Origin: JAZKGA01 sp040386235
Lineage (GTDB): Bacteria > Pseudomonadota > Alphaproteobacteria > Micavibrionales > Micavibrionaceae
Reading direction: 5' to 3'
Length of the DNA stretch: 64,000 bases
NCBI GenBank assembly: GCA_040386235.1
Contig: JAZKGA010000001.1
Location: 124,001-188,000, forward strand
Shown here: in pieces, positions 25,564-34,863 of the stretch
Layout of the letters: every line of letters starts with the position of its first letter
How positions within the stretch are numbered: position 1 is the stretch's first letter
Position numbers and translations under genes: made by a program
The notes under the pieces: generated by a model
Told to the model about the DNA's origin: nothing
Database searches by the model: none
What the model saw: the letters and a program-made list of their open reading frames with translations, nothing else

Positions 25564-26274
25564 ATGAAAGACCCTCTTGAACCCTCCACCACCGTGCCGC
25601 TGACGGCTGATGGCGTGCTGAAATTCCTGCGTGAGACCCCCGATTTCCTCAGGCAGCATCCACAGGCCTGCGATTATTTGATGCCGCCAAAGGCTACGTC
25701 CGGCCGCAAGGTCACCGATTTTCAGGCGTATTTAATTGAACGTCTTAAGGCAGACAAACGCGAAGTGATGGAATCGACCCAGGAACTGGTCGAAACCGCA
25801 CGATCGAACATGAGCAACCAGGCCCGCATACACCGCGCCGTGTTACGCATTCTGGAAGCGGAAAGTTTTGAAGAATTTATCCATGTCATCACGATCGACC
25901 TGAACCCGATCCTGAATGTCGATATCAGCGCGTTGGTGGTCGAAGCCGAGGGCAGCAAAATTCCCCATATCTCCACATCCGGTGTCAAAGTCGTGCCAGA
26001 AGGGACGCTTGACCGCTGGATGGAAGGGCGGCCGATGCAGCTGCACGCCAATATCACAGGGCATGAAGCCATTTATGGCGCGGGGGCCACGCTGGTCAGG
26101 TCGCAAATTCTGGCCCGGGTCGATATTTCCGGCCATACCCCACCAACCTTGCTGGCCTTCGGCAGTCGCGATCCGACGATGTTTGATCCGGGTCAGGCGA
26201 CAGATCTTGTCAACTTTCTGGCGCGGGTTGTCGAACGGGTGTTCCGGGCCTGGCTGCACCTGCCGCAAACGTGA
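25564..26274 (+). CDS. DUF484 family protein
   Basis: A 236-residue protein of the DUF484 family, which has a GAF-like fold and is commonly encoded next to xerC in proteobacteria; its biochemical role is unknown. Seen here: the N-terminal segment VLKFLRETPDFLRQHP, typical of the family, a helical stretch to about residue 90 and a GAF-like C-terminal half ending in ARVVERVFRAWL. I start at ATG 25564 (TGGA upstream) rather than 25549. Its stop overlaps the GTG start of xerC by 4 bases. Confidence 0.86.
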   Translation: MKDPLEPSTTVPLTADGVLKFLRETPDFLRQHPQACDYLMPPKATSGRKVTDFQAYLIERLKADKREVMESTQELVETARSNMSNQARIHRAVLRILEAESFEEFIHVITIDLNPILNVDISALVVEAEGSKIPHISTSGVKVVPEGTLDRWMEGRPMQLHANITGHEAIYGAGATLVRSQILARVDISGHTPPTLLAFGSRDPTMFDPGQATDLVNFLARVVERVFRAWLHLPQT

Positions 26275-27239
26275 CGATTGGCGTGATCGACCAAGCCCAA
26301 CTTATCACCAGTTGCGCCCCTGACCTGGCACAGGTTTTTACGCGCTGGATCAACTGGCTGACGCTGGAAAAACGTATGTCACGGCACACTGTCACGGCCT
26401 ATACCACTGATGTGCAGGGATTCTTTACGTTCCTGACCGGCCATACCGGCACGGTGATCAGCCTGAATGCCTTATGTGATATCCGTTTGGCGGATGCACG
26501 CGCGTGGCTGTCCCGCCTGACACTGAATGGCGCGGCGGCCAGTTCCCGCGCCCGCACCATTTCCAGCGTCAAGAATTTCGTGAAATGGATGGACCGCGAA
26601 GGCATCGCCCATGTGCCGGTTATCGCCCATCTGCGCACGCCCAAACTGCCGCATACACTGCCCAAAGCGTTGGGCGAAGGGCAAACGGATGTGATATTGG
26701 CCGAAATTGGTGAGGCTGCGCCCGGCGATTGGCGCATGGCCCGCAATCTCGCGCTTTTTTCCCTGCTGTACGGTGCAGGTTTGCGCATAGATGAAGCGTT
26801 GCAATTGAACGTCAAAGACTGGCCGTTGGAAGATTTCCTGCGCGTCACGGGAAAGGGCAACAAGATGCGGCAGGTGCCGCTGCTTCCTGTCATCAAGACG
26901 CTGATCACCGCCTATCGCGCCGTCTGCCCATTTGCCGAAACGGGCACCCGCCCCCTGTTTATCGGTGAGCGCGGCGGGCGATTGAATGCGGGCATGGCGC
27001 AAAAACATTTACGTGCATTGCGCGTTATTCTGGACTTACCGGAAACCACCACGCCGCACGCATTGCGCCATTCTTTTGCGACGCATCTGCTGCAAAACGG
27101 CGCGAATTTACGTGAGATTCAGGAATTGCTGGGCCACGCGTCGCTCAGCACGACGCAGCGTTACACGGACGTTGATCTGAAATACCTGCAAGACGTTTAT
27201 AACAAGGCGCATCCGCGCCATGACAAAACGGACAGCTAG
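26271..27239 (+). CDS. xerC: Tyrosine recombinase XerC
   Basis: XerC, with XerD, resolves chromosome dimers at dif. The 322-residue protein has a SAM-like N-terminal core-binding domain (TLEKRMSRHTVTAYTTDVQGF) and a catalytic domain with the full set of residues: Arg in GAGLRIDEAL, Lys in TGKGNKMRQVPL, HxxR in PHALRHSFATH, His in LLGHASL and the nucleophile Tyr in TTQRYTDVD. It starts with GTG inside the DUF484 stop (GTGA). XerC is favoured over XerD by the DUF484 neighbour. It is convergent with lpdA, 4 bases apart, and has no sign of being a mobile-element integrase. Confidence 0.92.
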   Translation: MTIGVIDQAQLITSCAPDLAQVFTRWINWLTLEKRMSRHTVTAYTTDVQGFFTFLTGHTGTVISLNALCDIRLADARAWLSRLTLNGAAASSRARTISSVKNFVKWMDREGIAHVPVIAHLRTPKLPHTLPKALGEGQTDVILAEIGEAAPGDWRMARNLALFSLLYGAGLRIDEALQLNVKDWPLEDFLRVTGKGNKMRQVPLLPVIKTLITAYRAVCPFAETGTRPLFIGERGGRLNAGMAQKHLRALRVILDLPETTTPHALRHSFATHLLQNGANLREIQELLGHASLSTTQRYTDVDLKYLQDVYNKAHPRHDKTDS

Positions 27240-27243
27240 CGTA

Positions 27244-28629
27244 TCAGATATGCAGGGCGCGGCCATCAACGGCCAGAGCCGCTTCTTTCAACGCTTCTTC
27301 CAATGTCGGGTGCGCATGACAGGTGCGGGCAATGTCTTCGGCGCTGCCGCCGAATTCCATGACAATTGCCGCTTCGGCAATCAACGTGCCGGCTTCCGGG
27401 CCCAGGATATGACAGCCAAGCACACGGTCCGTCGTGGCATCGGCCAGGATTTTTACAAACCCGTCCGTTGCGCCCATCGCCCGCGCACGACCATTGGCCA
27501 TGAATGGGAATTTACCGATTTTATAGGCGATGCCTGCGGCTTTCAGCTGGTCTTCCGTCTGGCCGACCTGGGCAATTTCCGGCCAGGTGTACACAACGCC
27601 CGGCACCAGATTGTAATCAATATGGCCAGATTGCCCGGCCAGCATTTCAGCCAGCACAACGCCCTCTTCTTCCGCCTTGTGCGCCAGCATCGGGCCGGCG
27701 ATCACATCGCCAATGGCATAAATGCCTGGGACGTTACTTTGGAAATGGCCATCAACGATCACGCGGCCACGCTCATCACGCTTTACGCCCACATCATCAA
27801 GACCCAGGCCGTCCGTGTACGCTTTGCGGCCAATCGCCACCAAAACAACGTCAGCCGTTAATTTTTCAGCCTTGCCGCCAGCCGCTGGTTCAAGCGTCAG
27901 CGTAACGTCTTTTTTGCTGGCCTGCGCGCCTGTCACTTTCATACCCAGTTTGAAATCCAGGCCCTGTTTGGCAAGAACCTTTTGGGATTCTTTGGCAATT
28001 TCGGTATCCATGCCAGGCAGGATACGGTCAAGATATTCAATAACCGTGACTTTCGCGCCCAGGCGTTGCCAGACAGATCCCATTTCCAGGCCAATCACAC
28101 CGCCACCGATAACGACCAGCGATTTTGGCACGGCGGCAAGCGTTAACGCGCCCGTTGACGACACGATCCGCTGTTCATCCACCGTCACGCCCGGCAGGGG
28201 CATCACATCTGATCCGGTCGCAATTACAATCGCCTTCGTTGTGTACTCTTTACCAGACACCTGAACGGTATTTGCCGCCTTGATAACACCAGCCCCCTTC
28301 AGCCAGTCGATCTTGTTTTTCTTCAGCAGGAATTCGATACCTTTGGTATTCGCTTCAACCACCTTGTTCTTGTGGCCCATCATGGCTTTCAGGTCCAATT
28401 CCAGTTTGCCGACCTTAATCCCGAGACCAGCGAAATCATGCGCCGCCTGCGCGTATTTCTCAGATGCGCTTAACAACGCTTTTGACGGGATGCACCCCAC
28501 GTTCAAACAGGTTCCGCCCAGGGCATCGCGCTTTTCAACACACGCCACTTTCATTCCCAGTTGTGCCGCGCGAATGGCGCAGACATAGCCCCCAGGCCCA
28601 GCCCCGATAACGATTAAGTCGTATTGCAT
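27244..28629 (-). CDS. lpdA: Dihydrolipoyl dehydrogenase (E3)
   Basis: E3 reoxidises the dihydrolipoyl arm of 2-oxo acid dehydrogenase complexes with NAD+. The 461-residue protein has the FAD site VIGAGPGGYVCAIRAAQLG, the redox disulfide GGTCLNVGCIPSKALL, an NAD-binding GGGVIGLEMGSVW, and the C-terminal catalytic dyad CHAHPTLEEA. AGGAG is 9 bases before ATG 28629, which I prefer to ATG 28635 (3 bases away). It is separate from sucAB but very likely supplies their E3 subunit. A good promoter lies upstream. Confidence 0.96.
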   Translation of the reverse strand: MQYDLIVIGAGPGGYVCAIRAAQLGMKVACVEKRDALGGTCLNVGCIPSKALLSASEKYAQAAHDFAGLGIKVGKLELDLKAMMGHKNKVVEANTKGIEFLLKKNKIDWLKGAGVIKAANTVQVSGKEYTTKAIVIATGSDVMPLPGVTVDEQRIVSSTGALTLAAVPKSLVVIGGGVIGLEMGSVWQRLGAKVTVIEYLDRILPGMDTEIAKESQKVLAKQGLDFKLGMKVTGAQASKKDVTLTLEPAAGGKAEKLTADVVLVAIGRKAYTDGLGLDDVGVKRDERGRVIVDGHFQSNVPGIYAIGDVIAGPMLAHKAEEEGVVLAEMLAGQSGHIDYNLVPGVVYTWPEIAQVGQTEDQLKAAGIAYKIGKFPFMANGRARAMGATDGFVKILADATTDRVLGCHILGPEAGTLIAEAAIVMEFGGSAEDIARTCHAHPTLEEALKEAALAVDGRALHI

Positions 28630-28669
28630 ACTCATTTGCTCCTGCCCACTTATTAAAAAAACGTGGCCT

Positions 28670-28698
28670 ACTTTAGGCGGCGGGATAAAAACTGGCAA
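28670..28698 (-). promoter_or_regulatory. Candidate lpdA promoter, with a divergent -10 for the kinase gene
   Basis: On the minus strand TTGCCA (28698-28693) and TAAAGT (28675-28670) have a 17-base spacer, about 40 bases before the lpdA start. On the plus strand TACAAT at 28731-28736, 11 bases before the kinase ATG, is a good -10 box but its -35 (TCAACT) is poor. Confidence 0.45.
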
Positions 28699-28747
28699 GG
28701 GGCGAAATCAACTGGCCACCCCCTCGCAAATACAATAACTTTGGCGA

Positions 28748-29740
28748 ATGACCTTTGGATTGACCGGATTGGGTAATACCCCCGTTGACCTGCTCGCTAT
28801 GGTGGATGACGCTTTTTTGCAGACGCACGGCCTGGCGAAAGGCCAATACACCAAAATCGATACGCTGCGCGCAGTCGCGATTGAACGGGCATTGGCTCAT
28901 GTCACGATGTCCCCCGGTGGGGGTGTCGGCAATGCGGTGGCATGTTACGCCACGCTGGGTGGCCATGCTGCCTTTATGGGGGCGATTGCCGATGACGATT
29001 GGGGGGACAGCATTCTGGCTGATTTTCAGCGGCGCAACGTGACCTGCCCCAGCCCGATAACACCCTCATACCAAGCGACGACAAAGCGCCTTTTTTGCCT
29101 GGTTACCCCGGATGCCGAGCGCAGTTTTGCCGGCTATCCCGGGGCCAGCCCCAGCCCTGTTTTTGACATGAACACCCTGTGCCTTGATACATTGACGCGC
29201 AGCAACGTGCTGCTGCTGGACGGATACTTACTGGGCAAAGACTCAGCTGTAACCACGTTTGTAAAAGCCATTGTGATCATCAAGGCGCAGGGCGGCCAGG
29301 TCGCGTTTATGCCCGGCGATGTTGCAATGCTGCGCGACCAGGCGGAGCATGTCCGCACGCTGCTTCCCCATATTGATGCGGTCATGCTGAATGAGGCCGA
29401 GGCATGTTATCTGCACCATAGCGACGATATGAAGATGATTTTTGACGCGCTGATGAACCGGTTCAAATATGGGTCAGTGACACTGGGCGCACAGGGCGCT
29501 TTCGTTTTCCAAAACGGCCGCGGGGCGACAGTTGCGGCGGCCCCTTTGCCGCGCAGCATCATCGACACCACGGGGGCTGGCGACGCATTTGCCGGTGGTT
29601 TTCTGTACGGGCTGCACCACGGATATGACCTGGCACGCGCAGGCCAGATCGGTGCGGCGTGCGCCGCCGATGTCATCGGCAATTATGGCGCCCGCCTGCC
29701 TGTCGGGTTTCGTTTACCGGGCGATCTGTTTGTGGTATAA
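28748..29740 (+). CDS. PfkB-family sugar/nucleoside kinase (adenosine kinase-like)
   Basis: A 330-residue ribokinase-family kinase. The first PfkB signature appears as PGGGVGNAVACYATLGGHAAFMG, and the C-terminal ATP/catalytic signature as DTTGAGDAFAGGFLYGL, with the catalytic Asp in GAGD. Segments such as NEAEACYL and TLGAQGAFVF are also typical. Alphaproteobacterial proteins of this shape are usually annotated as adenosine kinases, but adenosine specificity cannot be proven from sequence. It is followed 11 bases later by the deaminase-like gene, suggesting that kinase and deaminase act in one nucleoside pathway. Confidence 0.85.
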   Translation: MTFGLTGLGNTPVDLLAMVDDAFLQTHGLAKGQYTKIDTLRAVAIERALAHVTMSPGGGVGNAVACYATLGGHAAFMGAIADDDWGDSILADFQRRNVTCPSPITPSYQATTKRLFCLVTPDAERSFAGYPGASPSPVFDMNTLCLDTLTRSNVLLLDGYLLGKDSAVTTFVKAIVIIKAQGGQVAFMPGDVAMLRDQAEHVRTLLPHIDAVMLNEAEACYLHHSDDMKMIFDALMNRFKYGSVTLGAQGAFVFQNGRGATVAAAPLPRSIIDTTGAGDAFAGGFLYGLHHGYDLARAGQIGAACAADVIGNYGARLPVGFRLPGDLFVV

Positions 29741-29751
29741 TCATACATTCC

Positions 29752-30699
29752 ATGCAGTCCCCACTTGCCCTGATGCAATTAACCCGCGCGCTGGCTGAAG
29801 ACAGCACGCACACGACATTCAAGATTGCCGCCACCTTGCGCGGTCAGGACCCGCAAGGCTTGCCCTTCGTCATCAGCCGCACCAATTTTTGCCCCTGCGC
29901 TTTTGAATCCCTGCCCGCCAATACTTATTTCGGTGACAGCTCAACCTCAATCCACGCAGAAACCGCTGTCATTTTCAACAGCGCCAGAACCGAAGGCGCA
30001 GACTTATATGTGACCGACCCCATCTGTCCCGACTGTATGAAGAATGTGATCACCGCAGGCATTCGCGCGGCCTATATCGATACCAGCGGTTACGCCAAGC
30101 CATATGCCCGGCGCGCCGGACACACCTTTATTGAAATGAGCCACGTCATGGCCCACCATGCCGGCATCCCCGTTTATATGGTGGATTGCGCCGCAGGTCA
30201 GATTACCTGTTTGAACGATTTACGCGATGACGCAACCGCGATCCTGCCGGCCCAGCAAACAACGGCTCTTGGCCCAATTCTGACACATGGTGAAGAACGC
30301 AACTTCGCGGCCCATGTCCTGCACTTACAGGATCGGTGGCCGGATCAGGATTTCGCCACGGCCCAGGCCGTGAATGCCGCCAGCCAGATCGTGTTCCTGA
30401 CGGTGACACCGGACATTATCGCGGGTCATGCCGGTGATCCATCGGTGATCATGGAAGGTAAACACAATTACATTCAACGCCCCTTGATGCGCCTGCTGCT
30501 GACCGCCAAGCGCATGGGCCTGCGTTTGATTATGGACACCGTGACCTGCAGCGACCTGCCATCCAGTCGTGATATGGTGAATTTCATTGGTATCGGCGGG
30601 CGACAAATACGCATTCTGAATACGAAAAAAAGCCGCGATGCACATGCAGTCGCGGCTTTTGATCTGTTACGGTCCGGGAATTTCCTGACGTTTCTTTAA
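29752..30699 (+). CDS. Two-domain cytidine/deoxycytidylate deaminase-like protein
   Basis: The 315-residue protein starts at ATG 29752 (frame open to 29659, inside the kinase gene). Residues 20-120 are a zinc-dependent CDA-fold deaminase: SIHAETAV supplies His68 and Glu70, and PICPDC supplies Cys92 and Cys95. The C-terminal half (about 205-290) seems to be a degenerate copy: GKHNYIQRP replaces HAE and TCSDLPSSR keeps one cysteine of the PCxxC pair, followed by a similar strand (GRQIRILN against IRAAYID). Such active/inactive pairing recalls E. coli Cdd. The substrate is unknown. The last codons encode an intrinsic terminator for the opposite strand. Confidence 0.75.
   Translation: MQSPLALMQLTRALAEDSTHTTFKIAATLRGQDPQGLPFVISRTNFCPCAFESLPANTYFGDSSTSIHAETAVIFNSARTEGADLYVTDPICPDCMKNVITAGIRAAYIDTSGYAKPYARRAGHTFIEMSHVMAHHAGIPVYMVDCAAGQITCLNDLRDDATAILPAQQTTALGPILTHGEERNFAAHVLHLQDRWPDQDFATAQAVNAASQIVFLTVTPDIIAGHAGDPSVIMEGKHNYIQRPLMRLLLTAKRMGLRLIMDTVTCSDLPSSRDMVNFIGIGGRQIRILNTKKSRDAHAVAAFDLLRSGNFLTFL
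30622..30660 (-). terminator. suc operon terminator embedded in the 3' coding end of the opposing deaminase gene
   Basis: A perfect 11-bp stem (AAAAGCCGCGA at 30628-30638 and TCGCGGCTTTT at 30650-30660) with an 11-nt loop. On the minus strand it is followed by an uninterrupted run of seven Ts (30631 downward to 30624). It lies about 46 bases beyond the sucB stop codon and inside codons 291-303 of the deaminase-like gene. Confidence 0.85.
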
Positions 30700-30705
30700 A
30701 GCGGA

Positions 30706-31896
30706 TCAGATATCCAGCAACAGGCGTTGCGGGTCTTCCAGCGCTTCCTTAATCCGTACGACAAAGCCAACAGCCTCGCGCCCATCAATCAGGCGGTGGT
30801 CATACGACATGGCGATATACATCATCGGCCGCGCCTTGATCGTGCCATCCGGCATTACCATCGGACGTTGCTGAACCTTATGCATGCCTAGGATCGCCGT
30901 TTGCGGCGCATTCAGGATCGGGGTGGACATCAACGATCCAAACACACCACCATTGGTGATCGTGAATGTACCGCCCATCATGTCATCCATTTCCAGCTTG
31001 CCATCACGGGCACGGGCACCGAGGGCGGCAATGTCGCCTTCGATCTGCGCCATTGATTTGCTGTCACAATTACGGACAACGGGCACCACCAGGCCGGTTG
31101 GCGTACTGACTGCGACACTGATGTCATAGTAGTTTTTATAGACGATTTCGTCGCCATCAATCTCGGCGTTAACCGCAGGGAATTCGCGCAGGGCGTTGAC
31201 CGCAGCCTTCACGAAGAAGGACATGAAGCCCAGCTTAATGCCGTGCTTCTTCTCAAAATTATCCTTGTACGCGCCGCGCAATTCGTTGATCGCCGTCATA
31301 TCGACTTCGTTGAACGTCGTCAGCATCGCCGCCGTGTTTTGTGCTTCTTTCAAACGCTGGGCGATCCGTTGACGCAGGCGGGTCATTTTGACACGCTCTT
31401 CCCGCGGGCCAGACTGTGTATTGGCTTGTGACGAGTTATTCAGCGCCTGCAGAACATCACCCTTGGTCAGGCGGCCATCTTTGCCCGTTCCGGACAGGCC
31501 AGCGGTTTCAACACCTGTATCACCGAGCAGTTTACGAACGGCTGGCGAATGTTGCGTCGCGGCGGCAGGGGCCGCAGGCGCGGCAGGTTTAGCAGGAACA
31601 GGTGTTGGAGCCGCAGCTTGCTCAGCTTTGGCAGCTGGCTTGGCCGCATCATTGGCAACGCCGCCGGCGGTGATTTCGCCCAGCAAGGCCCCGACACCGA
31701 CATTACTGCCGGCACTGGCCACAATGCGGCTGACCACGCCACTGGCGGGTGCGTTCACTTCCAGGGTGACCTTATCGGTTTCCAATTCAACCAACGGCTC
31801 GTCCGCTTTCACCGACTCGCCTTCTTTTTTCAGCCATTTGGCCACTGTGGCTTCTGAAACGGATTCACCGAGTGTGGGAACAACGATCTGGGTCAT
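30706..31896 (-). CDS. sucB: Dihydrolipoyllysine succinyltransferase, E2 of 2-oxoglutarate dehydrogenase
   Basis: E2 forms the core of the 2-oxoglutarate dehydrogenase complex and transfers succinyl groups to CoA. The 396-residue protein has one lipoyl domain with the lipoylated lysine in ETDKVTLEV, an Ala/Pro hinge, an E3-binding domain (SPAVRKLLGDTGV...DGRLTKGDVL) and the catalytic domain ending SYDHRLIDGREAVGF. AAGGCAGG precedes ATG 31896. It is 39 bases after sucA and is the last gene of the operon. Confidence 0.97.
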   Translation of the reverse strand: MTQIVVPTLGESVSEATVAKWLKKEGESVKADEPLVELETDKVTLEVNAPASGVVSRIVASAGSNVGVGALLGEITAGGVANDAAKPAAKAEQAAAPTPVPAKPAAPAAPAAATQHSPAVRKLLGDTGVETAGLSGTGKDGRLTKGDVLQALNNSSQANTQSGPREERVKMTRLRQRIAQRLKEAQNTAAMLTTFNEVDMTAINELRGAYKDNFEKKHGIKLGFMSFFVKAAVNALREFPAVNAEIDGDEIVYKNYYDISVAVSTPTGLVVPVVRNCDSKSMAQIEGDIAALGARARDGKLEMDDMMGGTFTITNGGVFGSLMSTPILNAPQTAILGMHKVQQRPMVMPDGTIKARPMMYIAMSYDHRLIDGREAVGFVVRIKEALEDPQRLLLDI

Positions 31897-31935
31897 ATTT
31901 TACCTGCCTTATATCTACGTTTATGCTGTTTGACG

Positions 31936-34836
31936 TTATTTGCCAAGGGCCTGCGCAACCAGTGCCGCCTGTTCATATTGATGTTTCTTCAGTGAGCCGC
32001 AGGCCGGGGCCGCAGCAGCCGCGCGACCAGCATAGGCCGGGCGCGTTACTGTATGCTTCATCCCGACCAGAACATCTTCCAACAGCGAGTTCACAAAGAA
32101 CCACGCACCTTGGTTTTTCGGTTCTTCCTGGCACCAGATCACATCGGCGTTTTTATACGTCTTCATGACACTGGCGATTGCATTGGCCGGGAACGGATAC
32201 AATTGCTCAACCCTTACCAGCGCGACATCGGTGATGCCCTGTTGATCGCGCGCGTCCAGAAGATCGTAATACACCTTCCCGCTACAGAACACGACGCGGC
32301 GGACCTTGTCAGCTTTGCCCAAGGTCGATGTCGTATCCGGGATAACCGTTTGGAATGTCGTATCGCCTGTAAAATCAGCCAGCGACGACACAGCCATTTT
32401 ATGACGCAGCAACGATTTCGGCGACATATTGATCATGGGCTTACGGATATCGCGCACCATCTGGCGGCGCAAAGCGTGGAAATAGTTGGCCGGTGTCGTG
32501 ATATTCGTCACCTGCATGTTGTTTTCCGCGCATAATTGCAGGAAACGCTCAAGACGTGCCGATGAATGCTCCGGCCCCTGACCTTCAAACCCATGGGGCA
32601 GCAGCAGGACCAAGCCTGACATCCGCAGCCATTTGGTTTCAGACGACGCGATAAACTGGTCGATAATAACCTGGGCGCCATTGGCGAAATCGCCAAACTG
32701 GCCTTCCCACAGCACCAAAGAATTCGGGTCAGACAGTGTATAACCGTGTTCATATCCCATGACCGCTTCTTCTGACAGCGGTGAGTTGTAAACCTCAAAC
32801 CGGCCTTTTTTGCCGGTAACGCCATCAAGCGGAATGCAGCGACCATTGGTGTTTTGATCGTACATCACCGCATGACGGTGCGAGAATGTGCCGCGTTCGC
32901 AATCTTCGCCTGACAGGCGGATCGCATAGCCATCCTGCAACAAAGTGCCAAAGGCCAAAGCTTCGGCCGTGCCCCAGTCGAAGCCGGATTTGGTCGCGAA
33001 CATGTCCTGCTTTGTTTCCAGCTGACGCGCGATTTTCGGATTGATCGCAAAATCTTTCGGCACAGTCGTTAAATCCGCACCGACCTGCAGCAGGCGTTTT
33101 TCAGGAACGGCTGTCTGGCCTGTCCATTGCTTGCCCTCCACATCCGCAGCGGCAATTTTTATCTTGCTCCAGGACCCTTCCAGCCAGTCAGCCTTGTTGG
33201 CCTTATATGTTTCCGTCGCAGCGAATCCGGCATCCAGTTTCTTTTGCGTGTCAGCAACAAAACCGTCAGCCTCATCGGCACTGACCGCACCAGCGGCAAT
33301 CAGTTTTTCGGCGTACAGGGTCCGCAGGGATTTCCGCCCCTTAATGGCCGCGTACATCACCGGCTGTGTAAATAATGGCTCATCACCCTCATTATGGCCG
33401 TAACGGCGATAGCCGATCAGGTCGATCACGACGTCGCGACCGAATTCCTGACGGTAATCCGCGGCCATTTGCGCAACCTTAATCACGCTGTCTGTGTCTT
33501 CGGCGTTCACGTGGAAAATCGGAATCATCAGCATTTTCGCCAAATCTGACGAATACGGGCCGGACCGGGCTTCGTGCGGCAGGGTGGTAAAGCCGATTTG
33601 GTTGTTGGCGATGATGTGCATCGTCCCGCCGACGTTATAGCCGCGCAGTTCCGCCATCATCAGGCATTCTGCCACAATCCCCTGGCCTGCAAACGCCGCA
33701 TCACCGTGGATCAGAATTGGCAGAACCGTCCGTTGGCCAATCTCGTCCCGCAAATGCAGGCGCGCACGCGCCTTACCCATCGTGACCGCATTGACGAATT
33801 CCAAGTGTGACGGGTTGAAGGACAGCGATACGTGGACTGATTTACCATTATAATCGCGGTCACTGGACGCGCCCATATGGTATTTCACGTCGGATGACCC
33901 AGGCGTCCCGTCCGGCACGCTGTATTTCCCCTGAAACTCACCGAATAGGGCGGTATAGGATTTGCCAGCGATATTGGTCAGCACGTTCAGGCGGCCACGA
34001 TGGGCCATGCCCAATAACGCCTCTTCAACGCCTTGTTGCGCCGCGCGGCGGATAACCGCCTCAATCGCCGGAATCAGCGATTCTGTTCCGTCACAGCCAA
34101 AGCGTTTCGCGCCCTGGAATTTGGTATGCAGGAACATTTCAAACATTTCTGCGGTGGTCAGTTCGGACAATGCCGTCTTCCGGTCCTGTGCCGCAGGGTC
34201 TTGGGACGCCAGGGATTCCCAGCGTTTTTCAAGCCATTGGCGTTCATCCGCACTTTGAATGCCCGAAAATTCGACGCCGACAGTGCCGCAGTAAATGGAT
34301 TCGCAGGTCGCAATAATCTGCGTCAGCGTTGCCTGATCAAACCCTAAAATCCCGCCCAGCTGGATCGGCCGATCCATATCGGCACCTGTAAACCCATAAA
34401 AGCCAGCATCCAGTTCGGCATGGCCGCGTGGCGGATGAAGGCCCAACGGGTCCAGGTGCGCCTTATAATGACCATGGGTGCGGTACGCTTTGATCAGCAG
34501 GACCGCACGCAAACTGTCCAGGGCTGCCGCGCGGGCCGCTTCTGGGTTCGCAGCAGCCGCTTGGCCTGCGCCTTTTTTACCCTTGCCGCCCGTATCATTG
34601 GCAGGCTCACTGAATTGGTAATCCTTGCGGTAGCCGGCTTTGCGGTTTTGCGGCGGGGTCCAGCTGGCGCCGAATAAATCTTTCAGCAGGGCCGCTTCGT
34701 CATCCGCCATATCGTCGAATAACTGTTTCCAGGATGGTGCGACAGCGGATGGGTCCTGGCGATACTTCGCATACAAATCGGCGATATATTCGGCATTCAT
34801 GCCGGTCAGGAAACTGAAATTAGCAGTGCGGGTCAT
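31936..34836 (-). CDS. sucA: 2-oxoglutarate dehydrogenase E1 component
   Basis: Thiamine diphosphate-dependent E1 that decarboxylates 2-oxoglutarate. The 966-residue protein shows the N-terminal NAEYIADLYAKYRQDPSAV segment used for complex assembly, GMAHRGRLNVL, GDAAFAGQGIV, the ThDP motif GHNEGDEP and the C-terminal VDRL-like catalytic region with GQFGDFANGAQVIIDQF. AAGGAG precedes ATG 34836. It follows the two unknown paralogues, 27 bases after the second. Confidence 0.98.
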   Translation of the reverse strand: MTRTANFSFLTGMNAEYIADLYAKYRQDPSAVAPSWKQLFDDMADDEAALLKDLFGASWTPPQNRKAGYRKDYQFSEPANDTGGKGKKGAGQAAAANPEAARAAALDSLRAVLLIKAYRTHGHYKAHLDPLGLHPPRGHAELDAGFYGFTGADMDRPIQLGGILGFDQATLTQIIATCESIYCGTVGVEFSGIQSADERQWLEKRWESLASQDPAAQDRKTALSELTTAEMFEMFLHTKFQGAKRFGCDGTESLIPAIEAVIRRAAQQGVEEALLGMAHRGRLNVLTNIAGKSYTALFGEFQGKYSVPDGTPGSSDVKYHMGASSDRDYNGKSVHVSLSFNPSHLEFVNAVTMGKARARLHLRDEIGQRTVLPILIHGDAAFAGQGIVAECLMMAELRGYNVGGTMHIIANNQIGFTTLPHEARSGPYSSDLAKMLMIPIFHVNAEDTDSVIKVAQMAADYRQEFGRDVVIDLIGYRRYGHNEGDEPLFTQPVMYAAIKGRKSLRTLYAEKLIAAGAVSADEADGFVADTQKKLDAGFAATETYKANKADWLEGSWSKIKIAAADVEGKQWTGQTAVPEKRLLQVGADLTTVPKDFAINPKIARQLETKQDMFATKSGFDWGTAEALAFGTLLQDGYAIRLSGEDCERGTFSHRHAVMYDQNTNGRCIPLDGVTGKKGRFEVYNSPLSEEAVMGYEHGYTLSDPNSLVLWEGQFGDFANGAQVIIDQFIASSETKWLRMSGLVLLLPHGFEGQGPEHSSARLERFLQLCAENNMQVTNITTPANYFHALRRQMVRDIRKPMINMSPKSLLRHKMAVSSLADFTGDTTFQTVIPDTTSTLGKADKVRRVVFCSGKVYYDLLDARDQQGITDVALVRVEQLYPFPANAIASVMKTYKNADVIWCQEEPKNQGAWFFVNSLLEDVLVGMKHTVTRPAYAGRAAAAAPACGSLKKHQYEQAALVAQALGK

Positions 34837-34863
34837 GGTGACTATACTCCTTAAGTCTTTACG

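Noticed and set aside
26271..27239. Tyrosine recombinase as the integrase of a mobile element
   Set aside because: It is a standard-length XerC coupled to DUF484, with no flanking repeats, tRNA gene or cargo.
27220..27861. A 213-residue rightward frame after xerC
   Set aside because: It runs antisense through lpdA and is a shadow of its codons; the xerC stop and lpdA stop are 4 bases apart.
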